Source of the DNA: Gordionus sp. m RMFG-2023
Taxonomy: Eukaryota; Nematomorpha; Gordioida; Chordodea; Parachordodidae
Assembly (NCBI RefSeq): GCF_954871325.1
Contig: NC_088775.1
Coordinates: 23,909,561 to 23,973,560, forward strand
DNA: 64,000 nt
Reading direction: 5' to 3'
Shown: one piece after another, positions 1-11,775 of the stretch
How positions within the stretch are numbered: the stretch's first letter is position 1
How the letters are laid out: the number at the start of each line of letters is the position of its first letter
The notes under the pieces: model-generated
What the model was told of the DNA's origin: nothing
The model's database searches: none
Seen by the model: only the letters and a program-made list of their open reading frames with translations
Translations under genes and position numbers: made by a program

Positions 1-3000
1 AAAAGTAGGGAATCTAGAGAAAATAAAGAGGATATTGTAGAAAGTAAAAGGCGTGATTGATACCTTAAATAAAGCTGGATTGGTTATCTGAAATGAAATG
101 AACATAATTTAGAGAAAGTATACAAGTGTTATCTTGGCGATAGAAAGTTGTTGGGAACGTTTTTTTGGCATTTGTAGTAAGCGTTAGATTCTGGGTAATA
201 TGTCCCAATCATAAAGCACAGAAATCTTTCGTTAGCGCTAAAAAAGAGTTTATACTGTATTGTGATTGTGTAAGAAGTTGCATGATGATTGGTAGTGACA
301 ACGAAATTCAAACTTAGTAAAGGATAGAAAATCCTTAAAAGTTAATAACAAGAAAAATATGAATGATAATTATTTCTTGCTAAAATAAAACTAAAATAGT
401 AAGAATAAATATTGTATTCATTCTAGGAAAATACATCTGAAAAATGCTCAGTTTTAAAACGAAAATACTCAAAATAATACAAATGCTTAGACTAAGATAA
501 ACCTTATTTCTTAGGATAACAAATTAAATTATAGATTAGACAGAATAAAATATGTGAGTTCCAAATCTTTTGTTGCCTATGCCATACAATCACAATGCAG
601 GAAGAAAGTGGCATGCTTCATTATCAATAAATACTAAAATAGTTGCTAGAAATGTTAGGCCGAATTCAGCAATCCACAAACAGGGTATCTCTTTTTTAAA
701 AAAATTATGGATTCTCAGGGAATAATCCAAACTTCTAAGAATTGTTCCAACAAGATGGCTATCATTAATATCAGCTCTCGAACTTTATTTTTAAAAAAGA
801 GTTATATGACATGTATTTTGTTTTTTTGCTATAACCTTTTATTTATTATGTAAAATATTGTAGCATTGGCAAGCCACATCATTTTACAAGATAAATAAAA
901 TCTGGGCTATTTTTCTGCTATACTGTGGGTATTATTTAGATTTAAGTAAAAGTCGTGCTTTTTACTATGCACCAACCCCGGTAGGATATAGCAAGCTCTT
1001 CAAAATTAGATGCAAATATTAAATTTAACACATAAAACACAATATTTTTATCGCCATAACTATTGCATAATTAAACAAAATATAAATGTTTAAAAAATGT
1101 TTTCATATTAAAGTCATACATATAATAAATAATCTCTGACCTAATATAATATGCCTTCAGATAATTAGTTCATTATATCAAATCTTCGGGATTTTAAATA
1201 AATGGCAATATTACCCCAATAAAAATTTTGCCCTTCCCCTAAAAAAACTAACTTCTAAGCCCACAAAACTATGCCTCCTACTCTTTCCATCCCTATTTCT
1301 TCATACCTCCTTTCCAATCCTATTATATTCTATGACAAAATTATTGCCCCTCATAATTGCAAAAATAATCGGTAAAAATTAGGGTTTGGTTTGCTAAATT
1401 TACAGACAGAGAACCCATTTCAAATATTTTATAGGTTGCCCCAAGTAAGTTTTCACTTCACTCTTTTTCATTTTACCAAAACCAAAAATACTAAATAAAA
1501 AGTGTAAGTAAAAGGGCTAAAATATTGTTTTTGATATCTTTTGAATGCAGTGCAGAGCTCCTAATATTAAATAACAATATGATAGGTAGTATGCATAAAA
1601 ATATAACTTTTGACAAAATTTTAAACTATTAGCCCGAGATAAAAAAAAATTAGACATTTGCCGTTTTCTCCTCCTTCGGTATCCCGTTCTCGATATTTCC
1701 TTTTTATAATGCTAAGGAATATTTTAACTAGATATTTATTTATCTTGTGATAAATAAATGTAAACTGAAATATGTATGATATAAGGGGTAGGAATGATTA
1801 TTATACAAATATAAATTCATAATCATAAAATAATAATATTTTTGAAAAATATTTTAAATCTGTAATTTTTAAATTTGGAGAGCAGAGGGGTGTCCCCTTT
1901 TCCCTATCCCCTGCTGGGTACTCACCTGGCCCTTTCGTAAGGTTGTATAAACATTCATTCTACAATCTATTCTTTATTTGGAAACCGATAGCTTAATGAT
2001 TTTTTAATTATATCATAAATGGAGTATTCAAAGAGGAGCGTGAACTCCAGACACAGTGAAATAAGTGATATATTTAATTTGTAACTGATACTCCTCTACT
2101 TATAAGCTTCGAATTCTTTTACAATAGAATTTTTTATATTTCAAATAATTGATAATTATATACCAAAAGAGATAAAGCAAAATAAAAATTATCGGCATTT
2201 AAATTAAATTTGTTGAAATTACTGAAATTTTATTTAAAAAAATAAACAATCTTCGATAGATTTTATTTCAATTTTTAATGTTTCTAGGAATAGAATTGAC
2301 AAAACAATAATATAATATTAGAAATTATACTCGTATTCGTAAAATACTAATCCAATAGAATAAAATCCAATAATTCGTTTTAGATATAGTTCTAATAAGC
2401 TTTTTATGGTTATTTCTAATAACTTTTTGATGGTCCAAAAAAAATTATTTCAATATTTAAAAATATTGCCCCCCTCCCCCGTTCGTTGAAAATTCATGGC
2501 TAAGCGCCTGAATCAATTTTAGAAAATGGCAAATAATATACATTATATTATTTAAGTCAAAATAAATTGTCTTGAAAAAAGTATTCTAAAGTATTTATAA
2601 TAAATTACATTTATTTGAATTATATTATTTTTACATTCGAATACATTGTTTTTTTTAAATTTACCACCCAGCATACAACAATTGATTAAATTATAAATAG
2701 TTTGACTGAAATTTAATAAGATATATTCAGGTCATTTTTGGAATATTTAAAAAAATAAATAGTGACACTTTAATATCTTCAATTTTTTTTAAAATGATAG
2801 CTTGAAATTGATTGAAGATGCCACCAAGACATCGAATTTTTTTATAACTTCATATCCATTCATAATGAAATCTATGAAAATGACTTAAGATCTAAACGAA
2901 ATATTTATGATTTAAAGCTGCCAGGTAATATGGAGTCTAACAGGTGCGCGAATCTCGGGGTCTAATTTTTTTTTGAAAACCCAGAGGTGCGACTTAAGAT

Positions 3001-4139
3001 CTAAACGAAATATTTATGATTTAAAGCTGCCAGGTAATATATGTATAAAACTTGAAATACCAAAAAAGTAGAATAAATCGAATGGGTATAATGTACAGCG
3101 ATGATTGCTAAATTTAATTCCACAAGATCATTTACCTCTATAGGGTTGGTCTGCAAAGTTCGGTTCCATTTCGGTTTTTACAATATTAGGGCAAATTATA
3201 ACATATAATATTACTGATCGATCCAAAAATTAAAATTATAAATGATACCAATTACTAAAATATTAAAACTATTTCGAACACAATCCTACCAACTGGCCCC
3301 TCTCCTTAGAAAATATTTTCATAAAGATTTGGTTTCAGCTCATTTGTAACGATACATTTTGTTTTCGTAGTTGGCTTTGGCACCTTTGATATAATTATAC
3401 TTGAGGTGTCAAATTTTTAATATAATGTCCAATAATGTAGTTTTTTTCCATATATAATACTTTATTATCATTAAGAAATGGGTAAAGAAGTAAATATATA
3501 TTTTAATTATAAATTGAGTCAATTTAAAATAAAAAGATTTTATGGTTATCATAACTCTCATTAATTATCCTTTTTAAATAACATTAAAATAGTTCCAAAA
3601 ATATTATTTTTATCACTGACAAATAAAACATTTTTATAAATCGTTTAGAAATAAATTTAAGTTTAGCAAAAAAAATCGTAAATAAAGAACAATAAGGCTA
3701 CAATTGCGTAAAGTAGAAAAAAAAGTTATTCTCTTCCAGATTTTCAGTAAGTAATAAGGAAAATATGGAGAAATAAATTCAAATTTTGGTTTAAACTTCC
3801 CACTTTTAATCTCCATTGCCTTCCTATTGATATTATTCCGTTTTTATTTTATACCCTTATCTAAACTTATTTCCGTAGATTTTAAATTTGATATGCTACA
3901 ATTATTTTCATACCCATTTATTTATTTTTATCCAATAACAATAATTGCTGGATTAAACCCAATACATTATTATTTGTCAAAAGTATATTTCATAAAATAT
4001 GACTAATTTTTTTAACAGAAATATGAATGATAAATCGATAAGATTATTATATCATATTTTTAATGTTTAAATTTCTTTTTAGTATTATATTTTATTATTA
4101 CTTTTTTATATAAGGTTAAGTTACATAATTTTTAAAGTT
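1..4139. other. AT-rich stretch with no recognisable gene
   Basis: No open frame here matches a family I know. The longest frames are short and of low complexity. It holds a direct duplication (2883-3040, listed separately). At about 2465-2507 a C-rich tract runs into AAGCGCCTG, resembling the right end of the hAT element at 8254-10802 (C-run, then CACGCGCCTG), so a decayed hAT end may lie here; I found no partner end. The rest looks like intergenic DNA. Confidence 0.5.
2883..3040. repeat. Short direct duplication of 48 bp
   Basis: A 48-bp stretch starting CTTAAGATCTAAACGAAAT and ending GCTGCCAGGTAATAT occurs at 2883-2930 and again at 2993-3040 without visible differences. The ~62 bp between the copies are noticeably richer in G and C than the surroundings. 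The identity suggests a recent local duplication. Confidence 0.85.
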
Positions 4140-7100
4140 AGCAGGTTATTGTTTTCTTATCGGTCTCGAAATTAGTGTTAATATGTTTTTGTCTACAATA
4201 ATCTGTGTCAATTCTTCCCCCCTTAAAATAAATATTAGTATAGGTTCTTTTCATTAAATATTCTGTTTCTTAATTGGTCTAAGTGTTTTCATACCCTTAT
4301 CTGTTTTTTACTTTAAATCATATCACTTTCTTTATGAGTGATAACTCCTTTGCCCCATTTATCATCACCTTGTATTTTGTACCAAATAAAATCTCCAACG
4401 TTTATATCTATTTTGTGGTAATACTATTTTATCTCTATCATCTTCTTCCTCCAAAGGTTTTAATAAGTCCTATCAAATTCTAATATCACGATTAAATATA
4501 CTTTTGGGCAACTCCTGATGTAGCATTTGGTGTGTTTCTATAATTGAATAATAATTTATCAAGTGCAGTATCTAAATTAATCTTTATGTTCCTTTACATG
4601 TTCATCTTTAACGTTCTATACCATCCGCTCCACCTGGCTATAGACTGCTGATGGCATGCAGAACAGCAAATGTTTTATGCCATAATCGTTGCAAAATTTC
4701 ACGAAAAGATTACTTGTGAAGTTAGTACCATTATCAGTGACTATAGTTTCAGGTATTCCAAATAACAAGATGGTTTTAAAAATTTCTTTTATTACTGTTG
4801 TAATAAATGGAAATTTACTATAGACATCGTTAATTAATTTTTTGTGAAAAAGACCCGTATAATCTATTTGTTTCCTTTCAAATGGTTTAGTTGCCGGAAC
4901 CCATGGTTTTTTTTTTTTTAGGATTGTCAAAATATGTATTACAGTCGTCACAACTTTTTACTTCCATCTTTATGTCGTTATTTATACGGGACTACCACAT
5001 ATAATCTTTGGCTAAGGATTTGATTTTTCCTGCTCCCAACCTTCATGTAATGTTTGCAATACGTTTTTTCTCAAACATGGAATTATGATTTTGTTATTTG
5101 TAATAATAATTAGTTCCAATTGAAATTTTTATATATTCTTTTATAGGTTCGTTATTCCTTATATTATTTATGACTTGTGACACGTATTTTGTTAAAATTA
5201 ATAGGTGCATCTCCTAAATTTTTTGCAATTGTAATATTTTCAGTAACTTCATCATTATATTTTTGTGGTAATCTTGAGAGACAGTCAGGAACAACATATC
5301 TGCCAGCTTTATACTTTGTTAAAATCTTAACCTCCTAAAGTTATGTTCCATTTCTCTAGCCGTAAGGACATTGTACTGTTGTCCTTTAAGCCCTTCGTAA
5401 AAATATGGACTAAAGGTTTATCGTCAGTGATTATTATAAATTTAGTCCCAATAATTACTCCTGGAACCTCTTAATGGCAAACATTATGTCAAGAACCTCA
5501 CGCTCAATGTTAGTATAGTTATTCAGATTTGAGTAAAGTTCTTGAAGCGAAAGCTATTGGTTTTTCTTTTCAATCTTTTGAATGTAAAATAGCACAGCTC
5601 CCAATCCACATTTGAATGCATCAGTAGCAATTCCGATTGGTAATTTTGGATTAAAATAAATCAGTATTGGAGGAAGACTAATCAACATCTTTTAATCATT
5701 AAAACTTTTAGAGTGCTTTAAATCCCACGTCCATTTTTCTTTGTTAGCTATTTTGTATTGTATAGAGGTATCTGCAAAATTGTTCAAAAGTTTCTGTAGT
5801 AGCCAGTTATTCCCAGAAATGTTAATACTGGCTGTTTGGTTCTGGCATATTTATTATTGCTATAATTTTGTCATGATTAGCGTGTATACCATTTGCATCA
5901 ATATCATGACCAATTTTATTTTTGAACAATAAACTATTTGCAAAATTAGGTATTAAACCATACTTTATAATTCTCAAAAACTTTTTCCATGTTATTTAAA
6001 TGAGTTTGATTATTATCTCCAATTAGTAAATCAACGATATAAAATATTACATCTATCATATCACCAAATATTTGGTCCATCGTTTGTTGAAAAATTGCAG
6101 ATGAAGTCCATGGTCCAAAGGCATTCTTGTAAATTGTTAGTATCCCTTGCAGTAGCGTAGTTACGGGGGTGGTTTTAGGGTTTGGACCCCTCCCAGAGCA
6201 AAATTTTTTTTGAGATTATACGTTCAAAAGACTTAAAAGTGATTTTATATGAATTACATTTTTCTGGTTTTGATGTCTGTGGAAGGATATTATATTACTA
6301 TTGAAATTATTCTGGATAGTATTATTATAAAGTCATTGAGAATAATCTACTAAATTATAATAACATATTATTGATGCATTTAAAAAATATATTTATTATA
6401 TATTATCGAAGATATGGTTATGATTTGTAAGATAAACCCGGCCGAAGGCCGGGCAAAAGGGCCGAAGGCTTTTAGTATGGACCCTCTCTAAGAAAAATTC
6501 CTAGATAGGCCACTGATCCCTTGTGTGTGGATATTGTCAAAAGATATCTACAGCTTTTATCAATAAAAATTCGCAGGAACGCATTTTTAAAATCGATATT
6601 GGTAAATTTCTTTCCTCCCGAAAGTTTAGCTATTAAATCGGAAGTGGATATCTAAAATCTTCTAGAGCTGGATTGATTGTGTCTTTAAAATCGGCGCAGA
6701 GCCTTATGCTCCCATCTTACTTGTAGACGACGGTTATAGGACTCGTCCATCGAGCATCTTTTACCGGCTCGATAATTTTTTTTTGTATCCATCTATTAAA
6801 TTTTTTACCAACAACATCAATTTATGCGTAAAGTATCCGCCTTGGCGGTATAATCTTGGTTTGGGTAGTCAATATAGCTTGATATTTGCTTTGTTGAATG
6901 GTTTGTTATTTATTTTGGATTCACAGTTTTAAATAAGTTTTTTAATTTCGTCATCAGAGTTTACATCCATCTCACAAATTTGTTTAAAATATATTTGAAA
7001 GCGTTTAACCATGAACGTCATAATAATGCGTTTTTTCTTGATTCAACAATCACGGCCTGTAATTTTTTTGTGATAACATCAAAATTTACGTTGATCTGAA

Positions 7101-8253
7101 TTGTGCCAATTACTTTTGATTAACATCATAAGCTGATAACTGTAGTTTAGATTTTTTAATTTCTGATATGCCTATTTTCTTAGCTATGTCACGAGGTATA
7201 ATTGTATATCTTGATCCCGTATCAATTTGCATTGTGGTAGTGGTGTTATTTAATTTTCAGAGTTACCATAAAAGCACTGTGATCCTCATATGTTTTTAGT
7301 CAAATTGTTAACATTAAAACCAGATCCTTTTTGTTTTCAGTTGTATCAACTTTGTCTTCTACAATTTCTTCAATGTTCATGTTTCAAATATTTTTGTTAT
7401 GCCGGGTTTGGTCATCGTATTGTATCTGTTTTCTCTGAAACGCCATGTGTTATTTCTTCTACCATAGTTATTAAAATTATTATCATATTGCCTATAATTG
7501 TTATTCTTATACGACCGATAGTTGTTATTATTGTTGTAATAGCCTCTAAAATTATTGCTGTTAAAATTTCGATTTCTATTGTAAAAGTTGCTTTATATCT
7601 ATTATCATAATTTTGTCTAAAATTGTTTTTATAATTGTCATTAGTGTCAAAAGGATTAAATCTATTATAATTATTTTTATTCTCATTTCTAATATTATAT
7701 CTGTCTCTGATTATTTGAAAATCGGGGCTTATACTTATTATTAGAATTATAAGATCTATTTTGATTTCTATAATCCAGCTTCTTATGACTATTATCATTA
7801 ATATTTCTATCATTATTGTTTTTTATAACAATTAATAACTTTGTCGCTGTCTTTAATAATCACATCGTTTACTTTAATATTTAAACTATCATATTTTCTT
7901 CCTATCAATAATATTTCGTCTAAGCTAATTTTTCATTATTATTAAGTTTATATTTTATGTTATCGTTTATACTGTTATTCTTAGCTTTTCTTTAATACGG
8001 TCGTTATTAATGAAACCTCAATCTTGTCTAAACTTGCGCAATCTTAGCCACCAATCATGAAACGATTCATCTTTCCCTGATTGGTCAAATTAAATTTTAT
8101 AATATGGTTATTTTTATTTGTAAATGGTACTAAGCACCTTATTTTTTAATTAAACTATCATAATCCCTAAATTCTGAATTATAGCATAAAGTTTTAAGTT
8201 TAGAATATACACCACCCATATGTTATTAAAACAAACTTATCAGCATCAAATAA
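4140..8253 (-). mobile_element. Ty3/gypsy retroelement fossil A1
   Basis: Broken remains of a Ty3/gypsy polyprotein on the minus strand. In element order (right to left): gag-like sequence (about 7820-8220), an Asn/Tyr-rich linker (7412-7813), protease (about 7100-7260), reverse transcriptase (about 5900-6900), RNase H (about 5330-5640), integrase core (4616-4951, with TDNGTNFTSN) and integrase C-terminus (about 4330-4400). It belongs to the same family as A2 at 11561-17015; their integrases share KPFER and GIPETIVTDNGTNF-like blocks. No LTR was found at either side. It carries a hAT MITE (6150-6515) and is cut at its gag side by a larger hAT element (8254-10802). Many breaks; old. Confidence 0.85.
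6150..6515. mobile_element. hAT-type MITE inside gypsy fossil A1
   Basis: A 366-bp non-coding element starting CAGTAGCGTAGTTACGGGGG and ending CTAGATAGGCCACTG, so its ends are imperfect inverted repeats (CAGTGGC-type). An exact 8-bp target duplication ATCCCTTG lies at 6142-6149 and 6516-6523, the hallmark of hAT transposition. Its interior is related to the ~300-bp subterminal repeat of the larger element at 57685-60835, so the two belong to one family. It contains a GC-rich hairpin, CCCGGCCGAAGGCCGGG, near 6437. Confidence 0.9.
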
Positions 8254-10802
8254 CAAGCGCGTAAGTAGCGGGGGGTGCAGAAGGACAAATCCCCCCCCCC
8301 CCCCCCAAGCCAAAAAATCCAGATGCCGGATATATTTTTCAAAAAATTATTGTTTATGTTAATTTATATTTTTTAATATTTATTCCTATCTCTTTCTTTT
8401 TAAATATACATTTAATTAATAACATTCATTTACTAAGTTATTTTATTAATTAATTTCCATTTCAAGTTTTCCTCGTAATATTTATCTATTATTTTCAAAT
8501 TTCTAGAGGCGTAATATTTATCTATCATTTTCAAATTTATAATTAAATCATAATTATGGACATAAGAAATTTTTTTAAACATATGGATGATGATAAAAAT
8601 CCTAGTCATCTTACAAAATGCAAAAAAGTACAAATAATTTTATAACATTTATAATCAGCCTAGAAGAAAAACGCATACTTCTTAAAAAGGTAAAGATACC
8701 TATGTTAAATATTTTATTTAATAATAGATTTATATACCACCCCTCAATTTTCAATATTCCAAACTTTATGTGCTAATTGAAAGCTAAGATTTCAAAACCG
8801 CTATTTTATTAGATGGTTATGGCTAGCATAGTCTATCTGATACTATGGAACTTATTGCAAGATATGTGTCTTGTTTGTCCCAAGATATGCTGAAAGAAAT
8901 TTAGTTAAGCTTAACAGTCTTGTTAAGACTCCATTTAATAATTATAAAGATGCTGGAGAAATCTTTGACAATCATCAAAAAACAAATTATCACAAAAGCT
9001 GTGAACTGATTATTTTTTCAAATTAATTCAAAGTGGGGATATGATTCCCATTTCATCACAATTGACAAAAATAAGATTAAAATAGCAAAAGAAAATAGAT
9101 GTAAGATTATCAAACTAACTTTTGAGCACATTCTATATTGTGAATTGCAGGGCCTAGCAATGCGTGGCCATTTGGATTCAGGAAGCTTGAATTTCAATTG
9201 TAATGATAATGAAAGTAATTTTAGTCTTGTAAAATTTAGGGCATTAGGGGATTCTGCATTAATGGAATACCCCAAGTGACAAAATATTTTAAACAGAATT
9301 ATTTCTGAAACTCCTTATACAACAAAGAATGCAAAAAGCTTGTCCAACGAGATAGAGTCTTCGCCATCAAGCAGTAGCAGCTTTTATGGAGTTATATTAA
9401 TGCTCTTACTGAAATATCACAATGACCTGAAAAAGATATTTCCTCAGAAGCAAGCAAATTATTGGATTCAATACTGATATCAATTTTTTTCTCATTAGAA
9501 TGTATTAATAAATTATTTAACTATACATCTATTTTATATGATACTTTTCAAAAACAGGAAATTGACATGATTGAGACGATGAGAATAGCGGAGAGCATTT
9601 TATTCGAACTCAAGGAAATTAGGGCTAATGTTGATGAAAAATTACATATTTTATATGTTATTGTTGAGTCAAAAGCAGAGCTATACGAGTTTAATATTTG
9701 TATCCCTCGACTTCCAGCAAGGCAAGCACGTCGTCCAAACATTAATATAGGGTCAGTAGAAGAGTATTATAAAATAAATGTCTTTATCCCTCTCTTAGAT
9801 ACATTTAAAACCCAAATAAATGAACGGGTTTTAATTCATCAGGCAGCACTTACCAATATGCAGATAATACTTCCACAAAAGCCTTCCCAACCTTTTTCAG
9901 ATGGTGATAGAAAAAAGTAAAATATTTGACAGATTTTTATCATGAAGATATTAAAGTATCTTATGATACCTTATTAGCTGAATGCCAACTATGGTATAAA
10001 AGATTAACTATGGTTGATATAGTCCCAAAAATGCTATTTATGCTTTGCATCATTTATAACATCTTTTATATTATTTTTCCAATGTATTAAAATTATAATA
10101 TATTAGCAACTTTTCCCATTAATACTGCATCTAATGAGAGGAAATTCTCTTCTTTGAGAAAAATATATACATACCTAAGAAGTACAACTTCTGAAAGTAG
10201 ATTAAATGGTTTAGCCACTTTGAATATTCATAGGGATTTTAAGTCAAGCACGGATGAGATAATTGAAAAATTAGCTTAATCCCAGCCAAGATTGGATTTT
10301 ACATTATAAATATATAATATGCTTCTTTATAATATTATTTATGCAATTTTATTTTTTAATGTGTTATATATTTTTTCATGAATACATACAAAATACAATT
10401 ATTCCTAAGAAACTTGTGTATTAATTTATATTTCTAATTAATTTTTTTACACTTTATATAAATTTTAAAAGCTCAAAAAATTTAAATTTCTATTTTGGGT
10501 CATTTGTTTTAGAGTGATTCATATGCTGGTTATATCCACTTAAAATTTTATAATTCACATATTTTATAATTTTTTATATGCCGGGTGATTATATCCGTTT
10601 AATATTTTTTAATTCACATTTATTTTATAGTTTTTTATATGCCGGTTTATATATTTAATTTTTTATAATTCACATTAATTTAAAATTGTGTTTTAGAAAT
10701 TATTAGTCCTAATAAATTTATGATTGATATAACAATAATTTTATCTAAAAATTTAATTACCCCCCCCCCCCCCCACTCAGCAAATTCTTGCTCACGCGCC
10801 TG
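8254..10802 (+). mobile_element. Degenerate hAT element, ZMYM1-like transposase
   Basis: The ends CAAGCGCGTAAG at the left and CTCACGCGCCTG at the right form an imperfect terminal inverted repeat. The flanking 8-mers TCAAATAA (8246-8253) and TCGGATAA (10803-10810) agree at six of eight positions, as an aged hAT target duplication would. Long C-runs lie just inside both ends (about 8291-8307 and 10761-10774). The interior carries pieces of a plus-strand hAT transposase of the ZMYM1-like group. The element sits in the gag part of gypsy fossil A1. The 10300-10750 stretch is non-coding with short repeats (ATGCCGGxT motifs). Confidence 0.8.
9079..10279 (+). pseudogene. hAT transposase remnant (ZMYM1-like)
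   Basis: Plus-strand translation shows blocks typical of the ZMYM1-like hAT transposases: LTFEHILYCELQGLAMRGHL near 9100-9180, a tract starting NDNESNFSLVKFRALGDSAL near 9200-9260, then an open frame at 9462-9920. That frame contains IPRLPARQARRPN and VEEYYKINVFIPLLD, matching the family's RLCGRQ...EEYYR.NIFIPFLD block. At about 10095-10279 the C-terminal dimerisation domain is visible (INTASNERKFSSLRKIYTYL, then SRLNGLATLNIH). The blocks lie in different frames with stops between them, so this is a dead transposase. The N-terminal zinc finger and the first catalytic region were not found. Confidence 0.85.
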
Positions 10803-11560
10803 TCGGATAATGTTGTATTATTTTAAAAAATTGTGATTATTTCAATATATAAGTCACTTACTATATTTTGGGAAATTTTATAAAGAAGTTATAATTTAAA
10901 GTTAATAAAGTTAATTTCCATTAATTTATAAAATTTAATACATATGCAGCATGAATTTATAATATGTTTCAAGTTTTTTAAAATTTAACAAAAGTGCATA
11001 TGATTTGCAAAAATTTTATCATAACTGAGTAAATAAAAAGCATTATCTAGTAATTTATAATATTTTAACATTTCCTACAAAGTATGAAATCAAATAAACA
11101 GGTCCCAGCAATTTGAGAGTCATTACTCAATATCCTGAGTGCCTACAATATCAAGTAGTTGATATTCATATATTTTGAAAGGAATATTCAAAATTTTATA
11201 GATAAACATTATAAATAATATTTTGTATAAAAATTTATTGTTTTTTTTAAATTTTTTAAATGTTAGAACTCATCATGTTAATATTTTTAGATTATAATTA
11301 TTATATTCATCCCATAAGACGAGACGTTGCACCATGAGACATATTAAGGCTATTTTATTTTAAATACTGGATCATGTTATTTACCTTTTATATACATTAT
11401 ATTAATTTATTTTGTTTTAAATTTTTTATTTTAATAAATTTATTCTCATCACAAAAATGTATGATAGAGAATTTTCAACACCGAGTTTACCCGGGGCACC
11501 ATGTTATTTTGTGTTAACTATCGTTTCTAATTTTATTATAAAGTAAATCTATTTACAAAT
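10803..11560. other. Non-coding gap between the two gypsy fossils
   Basis: AT-rich sequence without a recognisable frame. Because the hAT element at 8254-10802 inserted into A1, the first part may be the lost N-terminal gag or leader of A1, but I could not see motif support. Nothing else recognised. Confidence 0.4.
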
Positions 11561-11775
11561 TGTTATATAATAAATATTCAAATTTGTACTTTTATTTTAT
11601 TTTTGCCTTTCAACTTACGATTTAACCTTTTACGATTCAATCTTTTACAATTTAACCTTGTAAAATTTAACTAGTTACAATTCAATCTTTTATAAATTAA
11701 CTTTTTACAACTTAACCTTTTATTACTTTTGTTTTTCGTTGATTATATGTATTATAATTAATATTCTTTAGATAT
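11561..11775 (+). repeat. 5' LTR of gypsy fossil A2
   Basis: Direct counterpart of 16708-17015. It begins TGTTATATAATAAATATTC, contains about seven diverged copies of a 15-bp TTTTACGATTTAACC-like unit, and then the shared TTACTTTTGTTTTTCGTT segment. It is shorter than the 3' LTR because it holds fewer repeat units. The right boundary is approximate. Confidence 0.8.

Noticed and set aside
129-311. 60-codon minus-strand frame near the left edge
   Set aside because: Has Cys, His and Tyr residues but no domain pattern, no neighbours and no splice context; chance in AT-rich DNA is likely.
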